A stretch of DNA of 64,000 nt from Eublepharis macularius (taxonomy: Eukaryota > Chordata > Lepidosauria > Squamata > Eublepharidae). Shown here in pieces: positions 33,540 to 44,924 of the stretch. The notes below the pieces were generated by a model, which searched no databases, was not told the DNA's origin, and saw nothing but the letters and a program-made list of their open reading frames with translations. The number at the start of each line of letters is the position of its first letter. Within the stretch, counting starts at the first letter, position 1. The stretch lies in NCBI RefSeq assembly GCF_028583425.1, contig NC_072801.1, forward strand, positions 61,643,766 to 61,707,765, written 5' to 3'. The position numbers and the translations under genes are program-made.

Positions 33540-34817
33540 TTATGGCTTTCATAGAACCAAACTCCATCACGTGTAATCAATCTGTCAAGTCCAGGATCTT
33601 CAGGCAGAATGCTTATTTTTCAACTGGGGGTCAAAAAACGTGTGTTTAACTCAGGATATCAGATAATGGGATAAAGACTTTTTACACGGGTGTGTGTATT
33701 TCATGCTCAATTATCTCTCTCCCTCTCTTTTGTTTCTTTGTGGTATAGTCAGTCACACAACTAATTGGCTTCCTGTCAAGCTGAGTCTGAGAAACTGAGC
33801 AGTCTGACCCCATGCCTCAAACTGAACAGCTGAACCACAAGGCCACCCAAACTCAGAAGAACCTCAAAGAAGGACAAGGAGAACAGGAAAACAAGAAAAC
33901 CAAGTGGACCCGAAGCAAAGAAACTGATTCCAGGTGTTCTTGAAAACTTTTTGAAGCTGCAGTACAGCTTAAAAAAAACAACAACCAAGGACTTTTAGGA
34001 GACCCAATGGTTTATCAAAAAAATATCTTTGAATGTGCAATTTCAAATTCTCCATAAGATCAGCAAAGATTTCTTAGTAGTCATCAAGGATATTTTTTTC
34101 CTGGAAGTCCCTTATAACTGTCTAGGCATATATCAATAGCTCTCCGGAAAAGACTTCCAGAAAATATTCAATAAGTGTTTTGTAGTAGCCCTCCAGAGTT
34201 CTTCCAGGAGATGCTCAGATGCTAGCCAGACACAGCTCCTGGTGTTCTTTGGGATTTGTTTGTCAGTAATCTAGAACTTCTCCAGAGTCTCTCCTGACTA
34301 TTTCTGACACTATACTCTCTAACAGCTATCCAAACGTGCATCTTCCAACAGCCCCTCCACAAAACCTTCCCAATATTTATCCGAAGCTACTTATTAAATC
34401 ATCCACGCCTTTTCTAAACATCCTCATCTGCTTTCTAAGAAGTTCCTAAGTCTTCTCTGGCAACTTAACTTAAAGTTCATCTAGAATTGTTCCTTCTAAA
34501 TAGCTGAAGAGAGGGCTTCCAAGAGAACCTAATATTCTAGAAACAATCCAAAGTTCTTCACAGGGTCCTCCAAGAACTTTGCAGCAACTGTTAAGACACG
34601 ACTCCTAGGCTCTATACAGACTCCACCTACACATTGAGCTAGGAACAGAAGACTCGTTTTCTCCTTCACAACGTCTCGTGTTCCAAATTCTGCCCATCAG
34701 AAAAGAGAGCCAGCAACAAAAGTCAGGGCACTCCTCATCTGATTCCCTGAAAACCTCTTCGCCACTGGCCATTGCGGCTTCCATTTGTCACTGCTGGTTT
34801 TGTTTCTTACCGCCAAG
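33540..34817. promoter_or_regulatory. CACNG8: CACNG8 upstream / presumed 5' region
   Basis: This is unique sequence before the first CACNG8 coding exon. No TATA box or CpG island stands out. In the frame of the exon a TGA lies at 34740-34742, with no ATG between it and 34818. A pyrimidine stretch ending ttgtttcttaccgccaag (34800-34817) could be a splice acceptor into the exon. Confidence 0.35.
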
Positions 34818-35073
34818 CTGGAGTCACTTAAGCGCTGGAATGAGGAAAGGATGGTGTGGTGTGAAAAGGGCGTCCAGATACTCCTCACCACCGTGGGGGC
34901 CTTTGCAGCTTTCGGCCTCATGATCATTGCCATCGGCACAGATTACTGGCTGTACGCCCGTGCCTTCATCTGCAATACCACCAACATCACTTCTGAGGAA
35001 ACCCCCCAGAAGGACAAGAAAGATCCTGGGGGGCTTACCCATTCGGGCCTCTGGAGGATATGCTGTTTAGAAG
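34818..35073 (+). CDS. CACNG8: CACNG8 coding exon 1 (gamma-8 TARP), non-ATG at the canonical start
   Basis: Gamma-8 is a type I TARP, a four-pass membrane protein that traffics AMPA receptors to synapses and slows their gating. This exon encodes the N-terminus, TM1 and most of the first extracellular loop: [21 protein letters not shown]1 at about residues 19-45 ([15 protein letters not shown]), two potential N-glycosylation sites (NTT, NIT), and GLWRICC, the claudin-family motif. Human gamma-8 begins [12 protein letters not shown]; here the codon at the M position is CTG (34818-34820), with A at -3 and G at +4. The first in-frame ATG is 34851-34853, giving MVWCEKGVQ, aligned with the starts of gamma-2, -3 and -4. 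The exon ends GAAG with donor gtgag. Counted from the CTG, the four exons sum to 1125 nt (374 residues plus stop); from the ATG, 363 residues. Confidence 0.93.
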
Positions 35074-35462
35074 GTGAGAAACCCATTCTAAAGAACCCCA
35101 TCAAATCTGAGAGTCAGTTCTGGGATAAAGTTCTGTCAGAGATGGGCAGGAACACGAACACCAATGCAAAGTAAGTTTAAGGACATCTGGGCTCACAAGA
35201 GGAATACCACAAGGTTTCAAACTGGATTGAATATCAGAAGTGGTCTATAGGGGGGAAGGCTGGAGGCTGAGGACAAGAACTGCACATCAATAAAACTTAA
35301 ATCCTTATCCACACATGAAGTGGTAGAATATAGGCAGCAGAATAGATCCTACCACTTTAGATTGCTGGTGGGAGGGATCATGGAAGATCATATTTTGGGG
35401 TGCTCCTCTATATGAAAAACTCCCTGCAAATAGAAAATCAGCACAGCAAGCAGAGAGACTTG

Positions 35463-36488
35463 GGCCGAATCCACACAGCTCAAGTTTGCTGCCATTTATG
35501 CGCTTCTCAGAGGGCTGTTCACATGCTCTCACCTCAATCCCGCCATTCTTTCGCATCTGTTGTGCTGCACCTCAGACGAGTTTGTCATGCTTTCCAACGC
35601 TTCTCTTGCGCAGTTCTCACCATGGATGTGAACAAGTAGAAGCAGTTCACAAAGAGACCACCCCCTCTTAACCAACCCCACTTCCTTGTTTCTTGTCTTT
35701 CCAGAACACCGTCCCTCTTTGCCAAGCAAATCTTATGGTCCCAACTCTGTCCGAGGCATGCTCGCACTCCCGTCCAGTTTATTTTTTTTTAAGGGTGCTT
35801 TCCTAGCACTATTGCGCAATCCCGTTTCAATTCCCAAGCGGTTTGGGAAGTGGTGTTGTAAAAAGCCTGTGGAGGTATCGGGGGCAGGGGCAGGGGGGCC
35901 ATTTTTATTACAGTGAATAATGTTTTACTACCGAAGGACAGCCTAGGTAATTTCCGATAAGCAGATTGTGGCTGCAAAGGTTGACTCTTTCCAGGGTTTA
36001 AAAAAAAATTTAAATGATCAGTATAGCGAAAAATCGCTATCCTATAAATATAGTTGAGCGGTAACACAGTAGTCTGTGGTAATTGGCCATGAGAACACCT
36101 GTGTCCCACCAATGTCTGCAATCTTTTCAGTGACCCATTGTGCTCTCCTGGGGCTCTCTGACCAACAGAAAATGCTACTTCGGTCCCGCAGGGCCTGAGC
36201 ATGCGATGCAGCGTGTTTTCTATGAATCAAACATATTTGCAATACAGCGGAAAACCGATATAGCAGAAATCTCTCATTAAATTAAAAAAAACCATCATGT
36301 CATCATCACCGACGGTGGATCTAGACCCGCCCCTTATCCCACTTTTCTCCCAGGGATGTAAACGAAACATAGCGCGACACTGACTCAGTAAGAAAGAGAA
36401 TGTGAACACAGCCTGGGACATTGCAGGACAGAATCCAGCGCAATAAATGCGCAGGAAAAACAGGAGGTAGGGAAATGTGGATTCGGCC
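35463..36488. mobile_element. DNA transposon, 1026 bp, TTG duplication (GGCCGAATCCACACA ends)
   Basis: Ends ggccgaatccacac and tgtggattcggcc are flanked by ttg (35460-35462, 36489-36491). Terminal sequence is shared with the palindromic MITE at 1994-2194 and the fragment at 37897. There is no transposase frame. It lies in CACNG8 intron 1. Superfamily is uncertain; the 3-bp TSD suggests PIF/Harbinger. Confidence 0.7.
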
Positions 36489-36499
36489 TTGGTAGAATC

Positions 36500-37500
36500 T
36501 TTCTCCCTTACTGTGCTTATATTTTATTTGAATGGAGTTTTTTTTTAATATGTAAAAGAATGCTCAGAACTGAAATCTGCCATCTGCAGTCAATTCTAAC
36601 ACCCCATGGCTCTGCCCCCTCGTTGCCCCCTCATTCTCCTGCATGTGTGAACCAGGGAAATGGGCTGAGCTCTGAGCATGGCAGCTCTGCCAGACTGGCT
36701 GATTTAAACAACAAGATTCCATCACGGAACTAGAGCCTAATTGGCTGAAGGCAGCAGCTGGTGAGAGGCTTCTTGGAAAAGAGCCAGCGGAGCAGCAAAA
36801 TATAATCTTGACAAGCGGGGAACTTACCAGGACCTTCAGGAAAAGGGAAATCCCATCTCCTTCTCACTGTCCCTGCAATCTCCACTCTTGCAATGGCTTG
36901 GATTTCTCCCCTCATCTGTCAAATTGCCCAGTTTCACTTGTACACCCACCCAATTGTCCATTACTCCCCGTTCAGACATCCACAGTCCCCCCTCCCGCTC
37001 ACTTATGTACCCAGCCACACAGTCCCTCCCCCTGCTCCCAATTTGGCCACCTGCCCATTGCTGTCTGCCCCCAGCAGATCACCTACCTACCCCCCTTTTT
37101 AACACTTTTAACATGGCATCTTGGGTTGCTAGGCAACCGTCACTAGGGTTTGCTTTCTTTTACTGTTTCCTTTGGGTGGGTTAACCCCTTCTTTTTTTAC
37201 TTTTCACATTTTTCTGAAACCATATGGACTACCTCAGCTTTGCAGAAGCACATACTCTAGCCTTGTGCACCTCCTTTATAGACGTTTTGATCCACACGAG
37301 AAGGCCGCTGTTACACTCAGTTCATGTATTATAAAAACTAACTCTTAACATTCCATCCCACTCTCTTGTGTGTCACCAAGAAAGAGGCAGTATCTGGACG
37401 ATGGGCTTCTACAGACAGCAGCAGGCTTGAGACTTAATCATTGGGATAACTCAGGACAGACAAGAAGCAGAGTTAAACCCCACATCAATAGCCTCCCTAA
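36500..37500. other. CACNG8 intron 1, nothing recognised
   Basis: Pyrimidine- and C-rich sequence (about 36840-37100) yields overlapping Pro/Ser/His-rich frames that look like composition effects. Confidence 0.4.
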
Positions 37501-37507
37501 GTGTCCC

Positions 37508-37690
37508 CCTTGAAGCCAGCTGGGTGACCTTGGGTCAGTCACAGCTCTCCGGAGCACTCTCAGCAACACCCACCTCACTGGGTGATTGTTGTGGGGACAA
37601 TAATAACATACTTTGTAAACTGCTCTGAGTGGGTGTTAAGTTGTCCTGAAGGGCAGTATATACATTGAATATTATTATGTTATTATTATA
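37508..37690 (+). repeat. MIR-like CORE-SINE, 5'-truncated
   Basis: It starts in the core (ccccttgaagccagctgggt) and runs to gaagggcagtatatacattg and an ATT-rich tail; the tRNA-like head is absent. Confidence 0.75.
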
Positions 37691-37896
37691 ATGTAAAGCA
37701 GTCTCCTGCGCCACATTTCCTCAGGGCCAAAGTATATGGTTTCCTGTACTATAAAGGCAACTTGTAAATTCTCCTTGACAAATAGCTCTGGAAGAAACGT
37801 GATGTGATTTGCATCAGTAATTCAGTGTGTGTGGGGGGGGGGTTAAAAACCCCTCCCCTTGCATTCATAGCCCCAGTTGAAAGTGGGTCCCACCTG

Positions 37897-38020
37897 GGCC
37901 ATTTCCACACAGCTTACCTTTTGTCGGGATACAGCATCTTCGCGCGTGAAATTGCACCAGGAAGACCCTGTTATCACGCGATTTCGCACGAGAACACGCT
38001 GCATCCCGGCAAAAGGCCTG
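37897..38020. mobile_element. CpG-rich MITE fragment related to 1994-2194
   Basis: The left end ggccatttccacacagct after ctg (37894-37896) and the inverted CpG-rich core (gggatacagcatcttcgcgc / gcatcccggcaaaa) match the family. The right terminus is not found. Confidence 0.6.
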
Positions 38021-38044
38021 CAGCTGTTTTTGCTTTTAAGATTG

Positions 38045-39440
38045 ACATGCCCTTTTTTATTTATTTAATTTATTTAAAACATTTCAATGCTGCCTTTCAC
38101 TCAAACAGGATCCCCAAGGCAGCTAACATAACATGAAAAATATTTCACGATTAAAAAAGCATTTAAAATAAAGTATATGTACAATAAACAATTTAATACC
38201 AACATATAAACATACAAACACAACAACATGGCCAGGGAGGAGGGCCAGTAACAGTTATTCGGGTATGCTAAACAAAATAAAAACTTGTCACCCGCTGGCA
38301 GAAGACAACAATAGAGGGAGACAGACAAATCACCCTCAGGAGGGACTTCCAAAGTTTTGGTGCCATGACCAAGAAGGCACTTCCTTGTGTTGCCACCTAT
38401 CAGCCTCAGATGGCAGGAACACCCAAAGTAGGGCCTCTGAAGATGACCACAGTGGATGGGCAGGTTCATATGGGAGAAGGCTGTCTTTAAAGTATGTTAG
38501 CCCCAAGCCATATAGGGTTTTACAAATCAATACCAGCACGTTGAATTGGGCCCAGAAACAAACTGGGAGCCAGTACAGATGGAACAAGACTGAGTGATAT
38601 GGCTCCTACAACTTACTCCAGATAACACTCTGGCTGCTGCATTCTGTACCAACTGTAGCTTCCGGAGTCTTCAAGGACAGCCCTGTGTAGAGCACATTGC
38701 AGTAATCTAAGCTGGATGTTACCAGGGTATGCACCCCAATGGCAAGCTCTTTCCTGTGCAGGAAGGACGGCAACTGTCTCACTAGCCAAAACTGGTGAAA
38801 GGCACTCCTGGCCGCCGCTGCCACCTATTCATCCAACAAGAGGCCTGGGTCCAGGAGCATTCCCAAGCTATGAATCTGCACCCTTTAGGGGGAGTGCAAG
38901 CCCATCCAGAACACGAGATATCCCATTTCCTGGGTCAAACTTCCTCCCACTCCCAACAATCACCTCTTTTTTCTCAGGATTAAGTTTCAATTTGACAGCC
39001 CTCCTCCATCCCGAAACTGCCTCCAGCCACCTGTTCACAGTTTCCACAGCCTCCCTGGAATCTGCTGGAAGTGTGAGACAGAGCTGAGCATCACATATTG
39101 GTGACAACTCAGCACAAATCTCCAGGTGACTTCTCTTGGCAGCTTTACATAGATATTGAAAAGCATGAGGGAGGGCAAGATAGAACCTTGTGGGACTGCA
39201 GACGCCCAGAGGCCAAGGGGCAGAGCAGCAGTCCCCTGCCTTTGAAGTAGGACCAAAGCACCCACAGAACAGGCCCACCTAGTCCCAACCCTGAAAGGAG
39301 GCCCAGAAGGATATCATGATCGAGGGTATGAAAAGCTGCTCAGAGGTCCAGGAGAATCAACAGGGTCACGCTCCCCCTGTCCATCTCCAGGCACAGGTCA
39401 TCCACCAAGATCCCCTGCCTCGCACATACTCTACCTTTCA
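38045..39440 (-). mobile_element. L2-type LINE fragment, minus strand
   Basis: Minus-strand translation in several frames shows L2 reverse-transcriptase blocks: VPQGSILPSLMLFNIYVKLP, CHQYVM..QLCLTLPADSREA, WLEAVSGWRRAVKLKLNPEK, SAFHQFWLVRQLPSFL, ALVTSSLDYCNVLYTGL-like, and the C-terminal LYWLPVCFWAQFNVLVLICK and LLPYEPAHPL. The canonical YADD is altered to YVM and the frame is broken by stops and shifts, so it is dead. It lies in CACNG8 intron 1. Confidence 0.85.
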
Positions 39441-39861
39441 TCCGACCCATATAGCAGTAAACAGGCTGCCATATTGTTTGTGGAAGGCTGAAGTAGAGTT
39501 TTCAGTGATAACATTTCTCCCTTTAAATGCTCCAGTACTGAGCAAGGCGACAGCCACTGTGCCTCTCCCTCTTATTATTCCTGCCGATCACTCTGCAGAG
39601 GGGCAAAATTATACTCCTGCTGGACATAACAGATGGAGAGAAGAACAGGCACGTCAATCAGAGGAGGGCAGGAGCAGGAGGGGCCATGGCAGCAGTCTTG
39701 CTGAGCGCTTTGCACTGTTTCTGCCCAAGAAGCTGGCTGCTGTGGCCTTCGACTGCACGGGCCTCGTATAAGACTTAAAATGAGCCAATTGTGATTCATG
39801 TTACTGGTGGCATATCAGAATGCACTATGTTGATAACCAGCCTTCTACCACTTTATTAATT

Positions 39862-39892
<31 letters not shown>

Positions 39893-40110
39893 CCATAAAT
39901 AAAATGGTGAAAACCATTTAAAACCATAAATAAAAATATACAAATTGATGAACATCTCTTGATGGCAGACCCTCATTACCCAGCCCCAAACCAAACATCC
40001 CATGGGAATGGGGAATGGAGAAGTAAGGATAATCAACTGGTGGAAAAACTGGGGCGGGAGGGCACAGTACTTCCACCCCCCAACAGGAGACTGGCAGGAA
40101 GAACTCATCT
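39441..40110. other. CACNG8 intron 1, mostly unrecognised
   Basis: An ATC microsatellite lies at about 39862-39889. No exon or named repeat otherwise. Confidence 0.45.
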
Positions 40111-40118
40111 TTCCCATG

Positions 40119-40323
40119 TAGGGCTGGCCAGCCTTCCGGTGGGGCTTGGAGATCTCCTGGAATTACAACTGATTCCCAAACAAAGATCAGTTCCTTTGGA
40201 GAAAAGGCTGCTCTGGATGGTGGACTCTGCGGCATCACACTCAGCTCCCTCCCCAAACCCCATCCTCCCCAGGCTATACCCCCAAATCTCCAGGAATTTC
40301 TCAACCCAGAGTTGGCAATTCTA
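40119..40323. mobile_element. hAT-like MITE, TAGGGTTGCC family, 205 bp
   Basis: Ends tagggctggccagcc and agttggcaattcta enclose the family body (gatctcctggaattacaact, ccccaggctatacccccaaa). Flanking 8-mers do not match well. Confidence 0.7.
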
Positions 40324-40368
40324 TTCATGGCTCTCTTGCAATAAGCCTTGGATGGCTTGTTGGGTTAA

Positions 40369-40653
<285 letters not shown>

Positions 40654-40659
40654 TAGGGG

Positions 40660-41490
40660 GATTATTCATTCCTGTTGGTTGGCCTCTCTCCACTGTTCTC
40701 TGTAACCAGGGGAAACAGAATTTGAATGCCACTGAATCTCCATGTCAGAGGTTGCCCAGGCTGTGATACTGAACCTGCAGCAAGGGTTCGGTGGGTGGTG
40801 GGCAGCAGCTATTACCCAGCAAAAGGGGATGAATCAGCTCTCAGAGCTAGTAGTTTCCTGGGGGTTATTACATTTCAACAGGGGTGAAATTATGTTTCGG
40901 GGTGGCAGGGGGTGCTTCCCTGGAGTCTGTCGTATTGCAGACAATGCGTAGTTGGATCTTGGTGATAAGAGGATTACCAACAAGTGCAAAAGATGTAGCA
41001 ACAGCCCTGGAAACACAGCAGGACCAGAAATTCTAAGAAGTCCCCATTTTCTAGCATGGGTTGCTTTAAAAAAAAAAACTTTTATCCCCACACAACTGAG
41101 TATCAAAAGCAAGTCCAGAGTACTAATTACTCCTGAAACAAAGGTTTGAGCCAAACAGTTTTTGTCTTGATTTTGCAAAACAAACCAAAAAAACCCCCAG
41201 CATCCATCTTAAGAGTATGTGGTCAGAAGGAGACAGGAGGTATGTGTGTTTACAGATAAGAACAGGAGTTATAGGAAGGTAGTTTAAGACATTTATCAGA
41301 AACAGTTGGATTCAGGACGACTAGCCGGGACAGATTAATGCAGTCCCAGTGTATGGAAGCAGCAGCTTTCTGATTACTGGATGCTGAGAGAATAAGTGTC
41401 TGAGGAGAGCTAGTGGCTTAGAGAGTTTCCAGGATCATCTTGTTGGCCACAGCTGAAGACAGACTGTTGGACCATTTAGAGAAAGCCCTG
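40660..41490. other. CACNG8 intron 2, nothing recognised
   Basis: No exon-like frame or named repeat; unique-looking sequence. Confidence 0.4.
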
Positions 41491-41499
41491 GCCCATGAT

Positions 41500-42749
41500 T
41501 AGACATGGGCACGAACAGCAATACGAACAAAAAACCCCCACGAACAGCCCATTCGTCTGTTAGCAAACGAGCCATTCGTGAGTCCCCATTCCAAACGAAC
41601 AAGTGGTTGTTGCAAGCCTCGTTCATTGCGTTCGGCAGCCGTTTGTCAAGCCAGACAGTCTGGCGCCTTTCAATCAATTCCCCGGGCAACGGCAGGGACT
41701 GAACTCTGTCTGAACTCCTGGCTTTCCTTCTGGTTTTAACCCTTCAGCTTACAGCAGACAGTCCAGTTTTTGCTATTCAGAAGAGAAATAGACAGCAAAG
41801 GGGGGGGACCCATGGATCATACCTTTCCTGGGGTGCAATCTCTCTGAAACGTGGGGAGGGGGGTCTTCAGAGGACAGTGAGGACAATGTCCCCTGCAAAT
41901 TTGGTGGGTATTGGACATTGGGAAGGTCGGTTTTGTACCCCCCCCCAAAGTAGCTTCCAACAGGCAGTACAGTTTTTGCCACTGTGAAGAGAAAATGACA
42001 GCAAGGGGGGTGGCGCTGGCTCTCCTGGTATGGCACTGGCACTGGGAAGGAGCAGCCCTGTGGCACTGGCTCTGCTTGCTGTCAGAGGGACGAGGGGAGT
42101 CACTCCTTGTCCCTCTGACATCAGGCAGAAGCGGCCCTGCAGCGGCAGCAGCTCTGCCCACTGTCAGAGGGACCGGGGGAGTCTCTCCTCATCCCTCTGA
42201 CAGCAGGCAGAAGTGGCCCTGTGGCGGCGCTGCTTCTGCCCGCTGTCAGAGAGACGAGGAGAGACTCCTCTGGTCCCTCTGACAGCGGGCAGAAGGAGCC
42301 CCACAGCACCAGCTCTATCCTCTGTCAGAGGGACCACGGGAGTCTCTCCTCGTCCCTCTGACATTGGGCAGAAGTGGCCCTGCAGCGGCACCGGCTCTGC
42401 CCGCTGTCAGAGGGACGGAGAAAATCTCTCCGTCCCTCTCGCACCCAGCAGCAGCAGCCCAGCGGCGCTGGGGTGGGGCAGGGGGCTGGGGGTTGTGGGG
42501 TATTTAAATGGCCCTACCCTTGCACACAGCAGGAAAGGGCCCTTTAAACTATCAGCTGGCAGGCGGCAAGGGGGAATCTCCCCCTGCCACCTGATAGTTT
42601 AAAGGGATGTTTAAAGGGCCACGAACACGAACACTGAACATGTTTGTTAAGGGGACATGTTCGCTTCTGTTCATTGTTCATTGTTCGTGGATGGCAACAA
42701 ACAACGAACAGGGTGTTCGTGTGGTTTTTTCCGTTTGTGCCCATGTCTA
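41500..42749. mobile_element. hAT-type element, 1250 bp (TAGACATGGGCACGAAC ends)
   Basis: It is flanked by a perfect 8-bp duplication, cccatgat (41492-41499, 42750-42757). Ends are tagacatgggcacgaac and tgtgcccatgtcta. Subterminal cgaac/gttcg repeats match 8291-9010 and 54506-54828. The middle holds the 82-bp tandem array (42030-42440). No transposase domain is recognised, so it is non-autonomous. It lies in CACNG8 intron 2. Confidence 0.85.
42030..42440. repeat. 82-bp tandem array of hairpin units inside a hAT element
   Basis: ctgtcagag recurs at 42079, 42161, 42243, 42322 and 42404 (spacing 82, 82, 79, 82). Each unit contains the inverted pair ctgtcagagggac / gtccctctgacag around a short loop, joined by a GC-rich linker (ggcagaagtggccctg). 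Open frames crossing it are artefacts of the period. Confidence 0.85.
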
Positions 42750-42750
42750 C

Positions 42751-42950
42751 CCATGATAGCCTGATCTTGTCAGATCTCAAGTGCCAAGCAAGGGTCAGCC
42801 CTGATTAGTACTTGGATGAGAGACCACCAAAGAAGTCCAGGGTTGTTATGCAAAGGTAAGTAATAGCAAAGCATCTTTGTTTGTCTCTTGCCTTGGAAGC
42901 CCTACGGGGCCACCATAAGTGGCCTGCAACTTGATGGCATTTTCCACCAC
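42751..42950 (+). repeat. 5S-rRNA-derived SINE, plus strand
   Basis: The 5S-like part reads gcctgatcttgtcagatctc, gggtcagccctgattagtac and ttggatgagagaccacc, including the region of the 5S internal promoter. The SINE body follows (ttgcctt ggaagccctacgg and accataagtggcctgcaact). It begins at the TSD of the hAT element. Confidence 0.8.
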
Positions 42951-43390
42951 CATTTTTTAGCTTTGATGCCACAAGGTGGACCTAAACCAACTTATAAATG
43001 TACAAAGGAGTAGATGGGCTTTTGGTCTGCTCCAGAGTAGACAGTTCTTAGACATGCATTTCTGTGAATGATGGCAGATGGCACACTGTGACACATTGGC
43101 TAGGGGGATGTTCAGCCTGGGGCATCAAGTAGCACCATTCTATGTATGTTGACTTGCAAATAAGCAGCTTCCACCAGGGCCTCAGGGACATAAAGACTAG
43201 GGACATGAAATTCACCTGGGGAGCTTTGCAAGGTACAGCTGGAAGGCAGCTTACCTGTTCTAGTCAAGCATTGTGTGTATTCTTTACAAGTGAGATGGGC
43301 ATCTGTTTGTCTGTGGAGCCATGGTGGGGATCAGCAGCACCAATTGCTACTCAGTTCTATCAGACATATGAACTACCAAGCTGATATAAA

Positions 43391-44555
43391 GGGGTTGGAA
43401 CACCTTTTCTGTGAGGAAAGGCTGAAGAGTCTGGGACTTAGTTTAGAAAAAAGACAACTAGGGGGGGTTGATAAAAATTATCAGAGGTTGATAAAATTAT
43501 GCTCAGAGTAGAGTGGGCAGAGAAATTTTTTTCTCTATCTCCACTAATACTCAGGGGCACCCAATGCAATAGATTCAGGATGGACAAAAGGAAGTACTTT
43601 TATACTCAAGGTGGAAATGCATGGTATTAAGTACCTAGGGACGTTCGAGTGAACCTCACTTCACATGTCCCTCCTCCAGCTTTCCATGCACTCGCTCACA
43701 CAGTCACACTTCAATTTGCTCAGCATGAATACAGTCACATGTTCAATATCAGTTCAACTGCTAAAAGTATCCCAGTTTTCCCCACCTCCCACCTCTTTTC
43801 TTTGAAATGCAGATCTTGACACTTTCTCACACCTTAAAGAAATGCATATTGGAAAGTCAAAGGAGCCTACAGTACTTGTTCTCCCAGCGAAAACGGAACT
43901 GAATGCAATCAAACACAGGGAGCTCCCAAGAAAGCGGCCAAGCAAGAACAGCCTACTCATGAATTGAGGACCACACATAAAATCCTGCACTTGAGCATCC
44001 CCAAATAATTCACAACATGTATTTCCACTCTGAGCGCAATTAAAATGTGGAATTGGCTGCTGGAGGATATAACAACAACAACATTCGATTTATATACCAC
44101 CCTTCAGGACAACTTAATGCCCACTCAGAGCAGTTTATAAAGTGTGTTATTATTATCTTCACGACAATCACCTTGTGAGGTGGGTGGGACTAAGAGAGCT
44201 CTGAGACAGCTGCGACTGACCCAAGCTCACCCAACTGGCTTCAAGTGGAGGAGTGGGGAATCAAACCCAGCTCTCCAGATTAGAGTCCTGCTGCTTTTCA
44301 CCATTGCACCAAACTGGCTGTCATATAGTGATGGCCACAGGCATAGATTGCTTAAAAAGGGGATTGATCAGATTCATAGGGCCATCAGTAGCTACTAGGC
44401 AAAGGGAACCTCCATCGGCAGTAAACCTCTGAATATCACTGCCAGCAGGCAACATCAGGGAAAGGCAGTGGCTGCTGTGGTTGGTTGGCCACTGGGTGAG
44501 ACAGGATGCTGGACTAGATGGACTCCTGGTCTGATCCCGCAGGATTCTTCTTAAG
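43391..44555 (+). mobile_element. CR1-like LINE 3' region, interrupted
   Basis: tgaggaaaggctgaagagtc, ggacaaaaggaagtactttt and, after interruptions, gtggaattggctgctgga, aaaaaggggattgatcagat and ggatgctggactagatggac are CR1 3' hallmarks. It is interrupted by about 400 bp of unrecognised sequence (about 43630-44030) and by a minus-strand CORE-SINE (44075-44322). Confidence 0.65.
44075..44322 (-). repeat. MIR-like CORE-SINE, minus strand, inside CR1
   Basis: It shows cgatttatataccacccttc, then ctgacccaagctcacccaac, and caccattgcaccaaactggc at the tRNA-like end. It interrupts the CR1 sequence at ggaggatata. Confidence 0.8.
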
Positions 44556-44565
44556 TTCCTACATT

Positions 44566-44776
44566 CTTACCTTGTACCAAGTCAGACTCCTGGGTTCATT
44601 TAGCTTAGCGTTGTCTGCTCTGACTGGCAGCGGCTTCCCAGCGTCTCAAGCAATGAAAGGCCTTTCCCTGTCCCTGCTATCTGAGATTTTTCAAAGGACC
44701 GACAATGACAAGCGTTGAATGTGGAACCTTTTATGTTCAAAGCATATTTTTACCACTGATCCACAGCAGCTCCTCC
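44566..44776 (-). repeat. tRNA-derived SINE, minus strand, old
   Basis: The + strand shows the complement of the 21.37-kb SINE: accaagtcagactcctgggt at the 3' end and aaagcatatttttaccactg with gatccacagcagctcctcc at the tRNA-like end. Confidence 0.5.
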
Positions 44777-44828
44777 CCAAGTAAATAAACAAGGTTGCTT
44801 TCACACAAGGATTGCACTCAGATCACAG

Positions 44829-44924
44829 ATGCAGAGGAGTTAGCCGTGTTAGTCTGTGGTAGCAAAATCAGCTTATGCTACAATAAAATTGGTTAGTCTT
44901 AAAGGTGCTACTGGACTCTTTTTG
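44829..44924. mobile_element. Penelope-like repeat, family A, short inverted copy
   Basis: It is flanked by a perfect 13-bp duplication, actcagatcacag (44816-44828, 44925-44937). The left part is the complement of the family 3' end (gcagaggagttagccgtgtt); it joins directly to the plus-strand body starting at gcttatgctac, just after the usual GAAA, so the hammerhead-like core is absent. Confidence 0.75.

Noticed and set aside
34785-34787. An apparent upstream start for CACNG8 giving [11 protein letters not shown] before LESLKRW
   Set aside because: The codon is TTG, not ATG, and the leading 11 residues have no counterpart in gamma-8. The frame is open only back to TGA at 34740.
10459-37836. 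G homopolymers (near 5220, 10459, 12888, 18125, 24352, 37830) as G-quadruplex signals
   Set aside because: They are single uninterrupted runs without the four spaced tracts of a typical quadruplex, and their lengths could partly be sequencing error.
38336-39278. Possible host gene on the minus strand with reverse-transcriptase-like peptides
   Set aside because: The peptides are L2 LINE reverse transcriptase fragments in shifted frames.
42030-42440. CRISPR-like regularly spaced repeats
   Set aside because: The 82-bp units are contiguous diverged tandem repeats inside a hAT element, without distinct spacers, in vertebrate DNA.
42751-42850. A functional 5S rRNA gene
   Set aside because: Diverged from 5S at many positions, lacks the 5' end, and is fused to a SINE body.
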